The position numbers were made by a program, and so were the translations under genes. Under the pieces are notes generated by a model that saw only the letters and a list, made by a program, of their open reading frames with translations, was not told the DNA's origin and searched no databases. Below, in pieces: positions 34,536 through 46,000 of a DNA stretch of 64,000 bases. Numbering within the stretch: the first letter of the stretch is position 1; every line of letters starts with the position of its first letter. Source of the stretch: Ustilaginoidea virens (Eukaryota; Ascomycota; Sordariomycetes; Hypocreales; Clavicipitaceae); contig NC_057320.1 of assembly GCF_000687475.1 (NCBI RefSeq), positions 1,798,001 through 1,862,000 of the forward strand, given 5' to 3'.

Positions 34536-35132
34536 GACGCTGCGGGATGTAGGGCGAAGGATGAGGAGGAGCGTGTGGTGATGGCGCAGACAGAGGAGGC
34601 GACGTCGGGGGGATTTTCATGACGGATTGCGGCCATTCCTTGCGTCGCAAAGGCCGCCGTCAATTACGTCGCCGCCGGCCTGGTCTGCGAGAACGAGTCG
34701 TTGCTGGAGGAGGGAGGCTCAGGCCCTCTTGAGAGAGACTCGTGCGTGGCTGGCTCGAGAGACGAAACGGCACAGCAAAAAGCTCAAACAGCGACGCCTG
34801 GCTGCTTGCAAGCACGTGCAGCCTGCCAATAGAAATCCTTGTTTCAGGACGTCTCTGTTACTCGTTACTCCACTCCGTAACTGCCCAGCGCAAAAGGTAC
34901 ACGGTACGTGCACGGTACGTACTGGTTCGTTCTGCGAACTCCCATCCACCCACCACCATCTCGATAAGGTTGTTTGTTTAGCTCAACTTTCCTCCCGCAT
35001 GCAACCAAACCTCAAGCCATCTGTCGAGCAAACAAACCCATCAATCCTGAATTCCGTCTTGTTCTCGCATGGTCTCACAGGCCACGGCATCAGACAGAAA
35101 ATATCCCGCATCAGCCATCTCCTTGCACAGTC
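34536..35132. promoter_or_regulatory. Divergent promoter region, tafazzin / NOSIP-like
   Basis: This 597 bp separates opposed starts and must hold both promoters. It contains a CTCCACTCCGTA word near 34870 and a GGTACRYG repeat near 34895-34920. The 208-codon plus frame (34627-35253) crosses the true first exon of the next gene in another frame and is not a gene. Confidence 0.45.
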
Positions 35133-35895
35133 ATGTCACACAGTAAGCCAATCCTGCATTCGGGCTCGACCCGCTTGGCCGGCCTGTACCTTGAACAGCT
35201 TCACCCCCAAAATCTGCCGATGTGATCGGCCGGTGTGTCATCGGTCGGCCTAACTGACATTGGCTTTTGCCGTCTCTACATTTAGGCAAGAGAAATACGT
35301 CCCGCGCCGTCTTTACGTCCTATGAGCGAGCTCTCGCCAAAGCCAACTGGTCCTCCACCTCGGCCCGGCTGAACAGGGATTCTTTTCTTCCTTTCGGCTC
35401 GTGCCGCCTATGCCTCAATGTGGCTCGCGAGCCGGTTGCCTGCCACTCAGGCCACGTCTTCTGTCGCGAATGCGCCTTGGCCAACCTCTTGGCTCAGAAA
35501 AGGGAGCTGAAAAGAGCGGACAAGGCACATCGTCAAGCGCAGTTGAAGACTGCGCAGGACAAAGCTGCCAAAGACCAGGAGGATCAACAACGCGCCATAC
35601 GGGACTTTGAGTTGACGCAAGCTGGACTCGGCAATCCCCACCGGAGATCCGCCTCGCCTACTGCGCTGCCAAACGACCGACGACCAGATGATGATCAAGG
35701 AGGGCCAGCAAGAGACGAGCAGGTAGGGGGGGAACAAGCGAAAAAGGAACTTGCGCAGTCGGGCAGCAAACGGAAATTCACCATCGACAATGAAGAGCTT
35801 GGTCGCATAGCCCAAGAGGACAGGGCAAAGGCTAGAAAAGCCATTGATGCTGAAAAGGTACCAGGGAATATCCTCGCTTCTTTCGTGTCCAAGGG

Positions 35896-35927
<32 letters not shown>

Positions 35928-36509
35928 GCAACTTGACAAAACACCTCCGTGACAACCCTGTTCCTTATTGACGCCGTATGCCAGGCTACCAAATCAAGAT
36001 TGCCTTCCTTCTGGACACCGTCTCTGACACCCGATGCCCACTATGGCACGCTGCCTCTTGCCGACAAAAGCACCAGGACTGCCCCAATTTGCCCTGCCTC
36101 GACGGAAGGCGCCGAGCACGCCATATCGCTACAGCGACTGGTCACCGTTCAGTTTCAAGAGGACGCGGCGCGCTCCGGTACCGATAAGCAGCACTGGATA
36201 TGCCCGGCTTGCGTCAAGCCACTGACCAACGCTTCCTGTCCCGTGATGGCTACATCATGTGGCCATGTCATGTGTCTGAGTTGCGTCAAGAAGTTTTTGA
36301 TCCCACCCAAGGACGTGGTCGCCTCTGAGCCCGAAGCATTCATCACGTGCTACGTCTGCGACGTTCCCATCAGTAACAAGCCGGCGGAGAAATCGTCATC
36401 GCCCCCGGAACTGCCTCTAGGGTTGGTTTTCCTCAAATCTGAAGGGACCGGCTTTGCTGCTCGTGGCTCCAACACGGTGCAAAGAAATGGCGTAGGATTT
36501 CAATGTTGA
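35133..36509 (+). CDS. NOSIP-type RING/U-box protein
   Basis: Three exons: 35133..35142, 35286..35857, 35985..36509, 368 aa. The first exon is only 10 nt (ATG, two codons and one base), yielding MSHSKRNTSRAVFTSYE, the N terminus expected of NOSIP-type proteins. The first half-zinc-finger reads CRLCLNVAREP followed by GHVFCREC. A charged coiled-coil-like insert (about residues 75-190) follows. The second finger is CPACVKPLTN with CGHVMCLSC. The family name comes from human nitric oxide synthase-interacting protein, an E3 ubiquitin ligase. The fungal member's substrate is unknown. The C terminus LVFLKSEGTGFAARGS is conserved. Intron 2 (127 nt) carries a long GTT trinucleotide run. Confidence 0.9.
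35895..35928 (+). repeat. (GTT)n microsatellite in NOSIP-like intron 2
   Basis: About eleven GTT units lie within the intron 35858..35984. Read as coding they would give poly-Cys, and the frame stops soon after. Splicing at 35857/35985 removes the repeat and keeps KAIDAEK-ATKSRLP in frame. Confidence 0.92.
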
Positions 36510-38060
36510 GCAATCAACGATGTACAGCCCCGTCTCGGGCATGGCCTGCTCATTCCAGAGGTACGCGCAAGGCGCAGCGCCCTGTCTGCGTAGGAAGAAT
36601 CCGAGGCGAAAGCAACCATCATCCATAAAGAGGACACACAGGGTGGGCGGGTGTCATTGCTTCGACTGGAGCTGCTTCAAGAGGCAGGATTGCGAGAGAA
36701 TTCATACGCAGGTGGCAAGCCGACAAAGGACCGATCGAACAACCATTGTCGATCCGGGTTTCGGAAACAAGCGTTTCGCCGAGCCATACAGCACACGTAA
36801 AGGCCCGCAGAGTGAACCCTCCCTCTTGATCCATCAAGATGTGGTGGCTTGCTTTTGTTTCGAATGCGATTCGCATCTGCAAGCAACTTGGTCGGTCTAA
36901 GGCGGGAACGTCGGAGCTGCGGCAGCTTGATGTCCTAAAAGCAACCCAAACAAGCGGCACGTCAGGGGTGTCTTTTTATTTTTAATTTTTTTTTTCCCCC
37001 AAAAAGGTTCTGCCAGTCGGGGAATCAAAGTCTCAATTGAGGATCAAAGTAGTCGAATGGCCGGACAACGAAGCAGTGATACGGCTCTCTATTCTGACTA
37101 CTGCCAGGGTGTAGCTTTAGCATTCAATATCCGTACATACGTGTTGCCTCTTTCGAAGCTTGGGTCATAACAGTAAACCGGGCAGCGCGCCTGCGTCCGG
37201 GTTCTCCGTACAAATGTGCAATACGTCCCTCGCTTACCGTTAGAGAAGCCCAAGGAAAAAGGAAGTCATCTGGAAGTGATTTTCCAACATTGCCCGTGCC
37301 GCAAACAAGACTGAAACCCTCCGCCCCCGCAATGGCTAGGCCAAGACGGCGGCAACAAGGAACGGTGCTTTGTTCTTGGCTTCGTGGTGGAGAAATATGG
37401 AGCGTCAATGTATCATTCGAGTGTGTGATTCAGCCAAAAGCATTGCTTGGTGTCGTGGATATGGCTCTGCTTAAGCAGGCCACTAGTAGTCTATGCTTAA
37501 CGCTTCGCTTCGGCTTCGAGCGTGGTCACATTGTCATTCCCCCACGGGTTTGATACTTTGCCTCTGGAATAATACATGGAGAAAGAATAAAGAAGAAGAA
37601 GAAGAAGAAGAAGAAGAAGAAGAAGAAGAAGCGGTATCAGGATGGAAAGCGAAAAAAAAAAGAAAAAAAGAAAAAAAAAGATGGCAAGAACAAAGAAACC
37701 AGTAGCGCTATTGCATTCATCACTCGCCCAGCGCCAAACGCCATGGATAAGATACAGAGCCAACTGGCTCTAAAAGATGGAAAAAAACCGACCGGGGAAA
37801 ACATAGATAAAAGGGAAACCGCCGCACCATCTACCTGACAGAGTTTACACTTCGCGTCGCCAATGGCACAATTCCGACTTGCCTGCTCTCTTTTGCCTTC
37901 TCTGCAGCAACGGGGCTCGTGAGGAAAATTGTGAGAGGCTCGACATCACGTAAAGAGGAATTGCATCCAAGGCTCCCGCGGGGGAGACGCGGCTTTCGAG
38001 TTGGTCGCATCGTCGATGGGACAAACCCTGGGACGAACCCTGGGACAAACGCAAAGACGC
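36510..38060. other. Convergent 3' region, NOSIP-like / sgf73
   Basis: This 1.55 kb lies between facing stop codons. It contains a T/C tract near 36972-37000, a (GAA)n run at about 37590-37630 and an A-rich block at about 37650-37680. Frames up to 126 codons (36520-36900 plus, 36619-36960 minus) mirror each other and have no family pattern. Confidence 0.5.
37590..37630 (+). repeat. (GAA)n microsatellite
   Basis: About 13 GAA units lie in the convergent spacer beyond the sgf73 stop codon. The A-rich purine stretch continues to about 37680. Confidence 0.93.
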
Positions 38061-39635
38061 TCACGCACGACTGCTGATGGATGATCTTTGCGAAGTCACA
38101 CCACCGCCAAAAGTCGACGATCGCGCCGAGGCGGGGAAGCCCAAGGGACCAATGTCTGCTTTGCCAGGCGCGTCTTCTCCTTCCGGCGGCAGGTCTGCGT
38201 GTCCCTCGGCGACCCTTTGAGCCCCATAGCCCACAACTTGAAAAATGTTTGTGCGGCCACCGTTCGTTGCGAGCTGCAGTTGCTCGTGGAGCCTTGACAG
38301 CTGGTATTGCCGCTTGATGGGTGCAAATACCGGTTGCGGGATGAGCGGCTGAGGCTGCCAGTGTGAGAGAGCGCTCATAATCGCCGCGGTCTCCTCGTCC
38401 GAATCCACAGGGCCAGCGTTGGCATCGTCGTCCTCTATCGGCGCGTTTGCATCGAGAGCAGCCTCTGTCAAGCATGGTTAGAATAGATATTCAAGAAAAA
38501 TCTTTCAACTTTATCTCTTTCACTGATCCGGTTTGCGGGGGAGCCTGACCCATGCATGCATGGGCAAATATACATTTTGGAGCCTCACACGGTACTTACT
38601 CTGTTGTTTGGCTTGGTTTTTCTTTTGATACGCCGCCAGCAGCATGTCGTAGGGAAGGGAACGGCCTGCCACGGCTCGTTTGAATCCCATGGAGTGGCTT
38701 TTGCACGTCAACGAGCGAGCACACGGCTGGCCATTGGGCAGTGTGACACCGCATTGTTTCTCGACATCAACGGGTCCTGTCGGTACTCGGTCAGGGAAGG
38801 TTGCAATGCAATGACTTTTGTGTGGTAAGAGTGCTGGTGAACCAGCTGGGTCTGGCAACGCACCTTTGGGGGGCTTGGCAGCCTTGGCTTTAGCTTCATC
38901 CTTCTTCTTCTTCGTTTTCGGTCCCTTTTCCGGTTCTCCCTCGGCTTTCCGCTTCTTGCCCCCGGCCTTCTTGTCGTCGTCCGGCTTCTTGCCAACCCGC
39001 TTGGCGGCAGGACCGCCCTTTTTATCGCCGTCATCGCTGTCGGCGTCGGCGTTGTCTTCATGAGCTTTGCGAGCCTCCTCCTCCCTCGCAGCCTCCTTGG
39101 CGCGCTCTCTTGCTTCTCGTTTCTCCTTCTTCTGCTGCGCCTTTTCCTTCTTCAACTTCAGACACTGTGTAATGTGGGCTTTGGCTGCGGTTGTGAGAAT
39201 GCTCTTCTTGCAGTGCTTGCACTGTTGCAGATCGGGGCTATCTTCCAGCGGTCGACCGGTCGCAAATGTCTCCCTGGCTGTCTCGTCTAGCTGGTTCACG
39301 ACGGGACCTGGAGAGGGCGCCGACAGGCATGGCGAGCTGACGGCCTTCTTCTTTTCATCTGGAGGTGAAGCGTCAGGAGTGGTTGCTGCCGGATGAAAGG
39401 CGACGCGGCGTAGCTGTTTGTTCCATACCTTCGATAACGCTGCCATCCCTCCAATTGCCCGGCTTGTTGTGCTTGGGGGGCGGCTTCTTCAGCTTGATTG
39501 TGCCAGGCCTACTCTCCTTCTTGGACGCGACTTTGATAGTTTGCTCAGCACCTCGGGGATGCAAGTCAGCAGGGTGGCACGAAGCAGCCATGCATCTGAA
39601 GTACCTGTTCGGGGGGGCTCGACATCTGGCGCCAT
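38061..39635 (-). CDS. sgf73: SAGA complex subunit Sgf73 (SCA7 domain)
   Basis: This is the ataxin-7 homologue that anchors the deubiquitinase module to SAGA. My model has five exons: complement(38061..38464, 38600..38776, 38864..39358, 39429..39551, 39605..39635), 409 aa. Segments in order: [20 protein letters not shown] near the N terminus; zinc-binding [11 protein letters not shown]...HITQC (about 98-120); a Lys/Glu-rich coiled region; the SCA7 domain [20 protein letters not shown] (about 224-260) with [17 protein letters not shown]; and C-terminal [14 protein letters not shown]. The three right-hand exons are firm. The N-terminal splicing is less certain. The 70-nt intron 39359..39428 resolves a frame change, and the start could instead be ATG 39591 without the 53-nt first intron. 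ATG 39635 has the better context (ACCATGG). Confidence 0.86.
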
Positions 39636-40220
39636 GGTAAAACGACCTCTACCAGCCAAGCAGAGGACTTCCGTCTGGAATGCAACATGTAAACATGTAC
39701 GGGGGGATACACGCGCTTGTATTCCGCCCCCAGTCACGGCGCTGGCCGCTCGACAATCGATGCAGACCTGGGAAAATCGGGAGCGAGGGGATGATGATGA
39801 TGATGGCGGTGGTCATGAGGCCGTGACCACATCGAGCCAACACGGGCAATGCAAACAAGCGAGGCTGACGCAAACAACGGCAAGCATGTACTTCCCGGGG
39901 TGGGGGTAACGGTTTTCAGCCAATCAGAATAGACCAGAACGGTACTGCTGCGGACGACTTGGCGAAAAAAAAAAGGGCCAAACCAGACACAGCACGCTTC
40001 GGATTAGTCATCCGAATATGCGTGATGATGGCAGTTGTTAGAAGAAGCCAAGACATCTGGATGTACGTATTAGACGTGTGAACATGTCAAAAACGCCGTT
40101 AAACTCCGTACGAAGAGCGGGAAGCTGCGCTTGAGGCTTGAGGCTTGACTCTTGACACTCTTGACCCTGCTTGGCACTTGCATCCCGCCCTGCCTGGCTC
40201 TCAACTCCTCGCCAACCCCT

Positions 40221-40295
40221 CGCCAATCTCCCCGCCAATCTCCCCGCCAATCTCCAATCTCCAATCTCACCAATCTCACCAATCTCACCAATCTC
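40221..40295 (+). repeat. CCAATCTC-unit minisatellite
   Basis: Tandem copies of a 9-12 base unit (CCAATCTCA / CCCGCCAATCT) number about seven across the stretch, in non-coding DNA. Confidence 0.85.
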
Positions 40296-40674
40296 GCTCG
40301 CTCGTCCACAAGGTTTGATGCCATCGGGTGGGTCCAGGTGAGGGAAACGACGTCATGCAGATAGTCCGAGTGCGGAATCCGGAATAGGGATGCACAAGGC
40401 CAGCCAGCCGTCCACGATGACCATGATGACCATGATGACCATGATGACCAGCCACTTGTCTGCAGCTGCCTCCTCCTGTCACACCTGTGGCCAGCTGGCT
40501 ACGACGTCAGAGGCCTTGGCCCGCCGCTGGCTGTTGCTTCCTAGTGATTCCCCCGCTGATCAAGAAGATGGCTCACTGCACGGTTATAAAATGCCACAAA
40601 TCCCACCAGACCATGTTCCATCTCCTAGCGGCTTCGATCCCAGCTGCAACTTGCTTAACTACGTCTAGGTAATT

Positions 40675-40675
<1 letters not shown>

Positions 40676-40715
<40 letters not shown>

Positions 40716-40717
40716 CA
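40676..40717 (+). repeat. (CA)n microsatellite
   Basis: About 16 uninterrupted CA units precede a GC interruption and further CA. The repeat lies 120-165 bp upstream of the start codon at 40841, so length changes could affect that promoter. Confidence 0.95.
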
Positions 40718-40840
40718 TGTATATATATGTCACCTTGACATCCTTTGATCAAGCAAACCGCCTTCTGCCCACCCCCTGCATATAGACAGACCCCTCTCTG
40801 CCTCTCATCACCCCCGCCGGCTTCCAGGGTCAAGAAGACC

Positions 40841-41857
40841 ATGGAGACTATCGCCAGCATGGCCCAAACAGCGGCCAAAGCTGTCTGGGGAGACGGCACG
40901 GAACATTGCGAGCCAGTCTCGGGCGTCCAAGGCAATGTGGCAAAGGGCGAGCCATACGACGCCGGCAACATGGGTGAGTTTGGTTGTTGCCTCGCCGCCG
41001 AAACAAAAATGAGAAGACCCAAGGTTGCACCCGTCTAATGCCCAATCGCACGCACAATCACAAACAGAGCCCGACGCGTCGAGCACAACTGCTTCGCAAC
41101 TCCAAGAACCCAACCGAGCCGGCGACACATCAGCAGCAAGCCGTAAGCTTGAGTCGGAATCCGCAACCCGCGCTTCGAGACCTGTTGTCGCAGAGCATCA
41201 TGATGCAAACCACGCCATTGCTGATGCCACCACCACCACCGAGGAATCGAGCGGCGACCATGTCGGTAGCCCAGTAGACACAGACAACGCGCCGAGTGTC
41301 ATGGGGGATGGTCCTCGACCGCTAGAGACGGTTGCCAAAGAGAACGGCGGAGACGCAGGCAACCTGGTGGTGGTGCCTGAAGCGGAATCTACATCATCCT
41401 CCCAGGACCTTGACGGCGGTGCTAGCAATCCCGATACTCGCAACAAGACCAACAAAGGAACCGGAGAAAAGTACGTCAAGACTTCTGGACTTGCCGCCGA
41501 TGGCGGTGACTTTGACGCAACGTTGCCTGGCGCCGGAAGGGAAGCAGATCGTGCGTGCCTCGCTCCTCGTAATCTCTTTCTTTTCCATTCCTTCCCACTT
41601 CTCTTCTCCAAGTCTTCCCAGGCGCCGCCAATTACTGGCTCTGCAATGATGCAAACGCCACATGACGCTGGGATTGCCACTAACAAATGAATCGTCTTCA
41701 TCCAGGTCTCCTGGAAGAGAAAGGCATACAGCGTGGAACCGGTAACAACTTGAAGGGCTCCTCCTCGCCGGGAATCAGTCACCAAGATGTCGATGGGAAA
41801 GATAAGCAGAGTCTGAAAGAGCGACTCAAGGATAAGTTGCATATTCACAAATCTTGA
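40841..41857 (+). CDS. Hypothetical disordered protein of a fungal family
   Basis: Three exons: 40841..40973, 41068..41550, 41706..41857, 255 aa. The introns are 94 and 155 nt and keep the frame (GNM-EPDASS; GREAD-RLLEE). Ends are conserved in style and the middle is not. The N terminus METIASMAQTAAKAVWGDG plus GNVAKGEPYDAGN and the C-terminal block YVKTSGLAADGGDFDATLPG plus AGREADRLLEEKGI look like short linear motifs found at both ends of related fungal proteins. The 110-residue centre is Ala/Thr/Ser/Glu-rich. The end KERLKDKLHIHKS is basic. There is no membrane segment and no signal peptide. Function unknown; composition is like small hydrophilic stress proteins, but I would not claim that. 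Confidence 0.8.
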
Positions 41858-43025
41858 TATAGTCACCGATGGCATCTCGACAGTACAAGTACAAGGGTCG
41901 TTATGTAGGTTAGGCTAGGTACCTGTTGACGTTTCCTTTACCCCCCCGCTTTTATTCTATTGCTTGACAAACTGCACACGATCGTTTCGGTTGCCGAGTG
42001 GAAATGTAGTTGCAAGCCCGGATAAACAACCTGATGAGTTATTGCGTCAACTAGGAGCCATTGAGTCACAACAGCAACAGCAAGACATCCACAGCGTCTG
42101 TCTGATAACGCTTGATGGTGTCTCCCCAAAGTCTCGCACAAATGAAGCACAATGGCCTCCCACCAACGTGACTTGAAATATGTGCCGGCCACCGTCGACT
42201 GACTACCCCCCCCCCTCCCCCTTTTTTTTTGGGGGGCATATATAACTATAGTAATACAATAAAAAACGGTCTGTGCATAGCTGTGATATATATCCAATAC
42301 CGAGTTGTGCACCCATGGCCTCTTGAGGCCGATGCCTCATCATGCACCTTCTCAACTTCAACAGGAACTCTCGTCATGCGAGTGACAGATGATGAAACGG
42401 ACACCGGTCATGAAGGCAATTTCAAAAGTTTCACCCAGCAGTCTTCATGGATGAAGTAGGCCGGTGGTGAGCTTTGGCGGACCATGGAGATGCCGTCTGG
42501 AAGGAAAGAATAGGGTCTTGCCTGCAGACCTCCTTTCCAGGCCGTGTCAGCTGGGTCAAGGTGTCCGGATTAGAGCACAGGCTCTCCAAAGCTGGGCTAG
42601 ATGAGAAGCCACACGTGAAGCCGATTCAAGGGGATGGCGCAAGCGCCGAGGAATGACCAGCTGTTGTTGTCTTCCGGCCACGTCAGCTCTCCATAAGTCA
42701 GGCTCAAGAGGTCGAAAAACACGTCCGACTATGGCGGGAGCACATGGCACGATGCTGAGTCGGGCCGTCTGTACGTGACGTGTTCGTGACCTTCTTTCAA
42801 GGTAGGGAATCAGAATCATTGTTCGGTACCTGTGCCAAACTTCCTGGTCTCGACTCAACACTCAACCAACAGTAGCTTCAAATCATGTCCGCGAGGGCTA
42901 GCGCTAGTGCTCTCGCGCCTGGGCTTGGCTGGTCGGCTGATCCCCCCTTTCCCTCCCCCTCAAAAGGGGCTACTGGAGCTTAGTTCGTTTGTTGATTGAA
43001 TTTCTTGCTTGGGAGCGCTGGTGGC
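41858..43025. other. Convergent 3' region, hypothetical gene / RasGEF gene
   Basis: This 1.17 kb lies between facing stop codons. It has a C/T/G homopolymer patch at about 42206-42237 (C run, T run, G run in succession). Minus frames of 101 and 124 codons lack family features. Confidence 0.5.
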
Positions 43026-46000
43026 TTAAAGGAAGCCGGATTCCGCCAGTACCCTGTGGAGGAGAAGAAGGAGAGAGAGTAAGCAATATGTTTCGGCTAT
43101 CCGGCAAGGAAAAACGGGGCATTTGCACATCGGAACAAAATGACAAGGAGGGACGAGGAAAAAAAGGATAGCAGGTCAACATGCTTCTCCATGGGAGCGA
43201 GGTACCATGCGTCCTCAGTCCATGCGGGGACAGTAACGTACCTCACAATCTTTTCGTCTTCTCGCTCTCTCGGCTCCACCTGCAAGCTCTTGTCATACAT
43301 CTCGTGCACGTCACCGGCGGCGTGCATGTTGCTCAGAATATAGTCCTGCAGTTCTGGGACAGGTTGCAGCGAGTATCCAACGTTCTGGTACTGTTGTATG
43401 TCGCGAATGACCTCTGCCGTCTTTGCCCGCTTCGCAAAGTTGATCAGATTGGTCTTTTTGATGATTGAAGGGATGCCATCCTCGATGAATGTGAGATCAG
43501 TCAGGTAAACGCCTATTGCTTCTTGTCAGCCGGTGCTTTGCGTTTGTGGCCTCGTTCGGGACTTTTCCAACTCAAGCCTCATCCAACACAGACGTACCGA
43601 AAAAAGGGATGCAGGGCGGATTCGCGGCGTGAAGCGCCTCGCGATACTCGCCAAAGTTCTTAGTACTAGCCATGACCCGGCGCATCGCTTCCAAAACTCC
43701 TTGTGTGCGTTGAGGCACCTGGTCCCATGTGCGTTTCAAGCGCGCGATCGGAGCTGTCCCGAGAGCCGAGATAATGGATGTCAGAGTAGAGAAGTTGTTT
43801 AGGCCGCGGCATTTCTATTGTCCATCAAGTTAGCCTAATATTTGACAGTGACAGCGCTCGGCTCGACGGAGGGTGAGTGACAAAGGCAAGAGCAAAAATA
43901 AATAAACGAATGGGAGAGATATAGGAGAGAGAGAGGGAGAGAGAGAAGAGAGAGAAGGGGGGGGGGGGGGGTTGAATACGAACATCTGCAACTGAAACAA
44001 AATGCTTAATCACAACCACCCTCTTCTTCACATCCATTTGAGCCAGGATCATCTCTGCAACCCAGTTGGTCATTTGGTTGGAATGCAGAATCAGCGCCTT
44101 CACATTAGGTGAGAGATCAGGCTCGCCAGCCGGGACTTTTCTTTGCCACGTCTTGTTTAGGCACTCCGCAGCCTTGATTTTGCCGTACAGTCTTGATTCG
44201 ATGATTGTGAGCTGGCGAGCAAACTCTATAACGTCCACGTCTAGGAACTTGAGCTTCTTCATATTCTTGGGAACAATGGGCGTAGGCGTGCTTTGGTTCA
44301 ACGTCTGGACCATCCGACGCGCACCTGCTTCCTTGCCGCTTAATCTTTGGTCCAAAACAGCCATGAGAGGACCTGAGCCCGGAGTCTCTGTGGACTTTAC
44401 AGTATCCCTCGCAAACGTGTATACGTCGCGGATTAACTGCTTTGATTCTTCGTTGGATCCTTCCATCCAAAAGCTGTCGAACCAACTCTTCAGAATGTTG
44501 ACGACGCGAAAACGTATCAGCTTCTGCTTTCTGTCGCGCCAAAGCTCGAAGTCTGCTTGGCCAAGACCCTCTGGTGGCTGTATGCCAAATCGTTTCACCA
44601 GCAGCTCGAACAGTTCTCTTGCCGAGGTGAATGACCGATAGGTGAGGAGGAATGTGTTGTTGAAGTTTGAGTCGAGCTTGTCGTGCCGCGTAAGTTGCTC
44701 AACCAAGCCGAGGAGTGAGCCACCTTTGACAGTAGGAGGAGACGTTTTGGAATCCCACGAAACATCGGCTTCAAATTCCAGACGCAAGTAGTCAGGCGTG
44801 TCGTCATTGGCTGGTAGCCCGGATTGCGGCGATGGGTCCTCCCCAAAGATCTTCTTCACTTTGGAGTAATCTCCCATTCTGAAAGTCCCGGAGACCCCGT
44901 CGCCCTCGCTAAACGATTGCGAAGCTGTACCCGATGGTAGTCGACCCGGCCCGGACCTTGACTCTGACCTCGACTCTGACCTCGACTCTGACCTCGACTC
45001 GGACCTCGACTCGGACCGTTGATTGAGACCATCACCTGGCATTGTCTCACTGCGCTGCAGCGTTGTTGGGGCCGCCGCTTCTCGAGAGCGAGGCCCAGTC
45101 GGCTGGGGTTCTTGTTGAAGATTGATCTGAACTTGCTCGGACAGTAGCTGCAGGGAGAAGCCAATATGTGACGCGTTGGTTTCCAACACCCTCGCACACT
45201 GCCTCACGTACTCAAGACGGCTTTCCAGAGATTCCCCGCGCACCTCACTCCACTCATCAGCCAAAGGTCCGGCCACTGCCTGGCAGCCAAGAATCAGGTC
45301 CGAGATGTTGTCGTACAAGCTTTGTTTGTTGGTGCCAAAGTCGACTAACTGAGGGGTGTGGAAGCTGTTTCCAAGCGAGGACAAATCGATGGACTCAATC
45401 ATGGCAATCCAAGCCTTGAACATCTCCAGAACCTTGCCTCCTGCGAAGCAGACATTGTTGCCAATGACAACGTGTCGGAGGGTAGTCACGATTTTTTCAG
45501 GCGTGATGAGGCTTTTGTCGAGCTCACGTATGCTTGACACGAGTAAGCGTTTCTGTTCATCCAGCCTTTCCAAAAGTTTGCCATCCAAGTTTGCCGTTGG
45601 CTCAGCCTGCGCTTCTTCATCCTCGAGGAAGTTTGAGGTGATGATGTCCCGCGGTCCCAAACCATTGTTCTGCCAGCTCCCACCGTTGGTACTGCCGATG
45701 ACGAACCCTGGAAACAACCGGGGAATCTCTTCGCCTCGCTGTTGCCGTGCAACCTCGACATAGTTGAAGACCCCGAGAAGCACTCCATCTGCCTCCTGAA
45801 GGCATTTTTGAACGGATTCCGCGTTTGGCCAATCTGCAGCAGCAATATGAGACGATATGACAAGCTTGGAGAACTTGGACATCATGTCTCGAAAGTGTGG
45901 GTATAATGCCTTGTTGGTGGAAATAATGGAAGGTTGGCCTGAGTGATTATCAGTGGTGCCGGACCCGGCAGAAAGAAGCAGCCGCAAATGGTCCGATATA

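Larger units (their letters stand above)
39636..40840. other. Divergent spacer rich in microsatellites
   Basis: This 1.2 kb lies between the sgf73 start and the next plus-strand gene. It carries, in order, a (GAT)n-like run near 39792-39806, an ACTCCGTAC motif at 40103-40111, a CCAATCTC-unit repeat at 40221-40295, four GATGACCAT units at about 40415-40449 and a (CA)n run at about 40676-40717. No gene seen; the 163-codon plus frame at 39418-39909 is a shadow of sgf73 plus flank. Confidence 0.6.

Noticed and set aside
34627..35253. 208-codon plus frame
   Set aside because: Lies in the tafazzin/NOSIP-like divergent promoter and crosses the true first exon in another frame.
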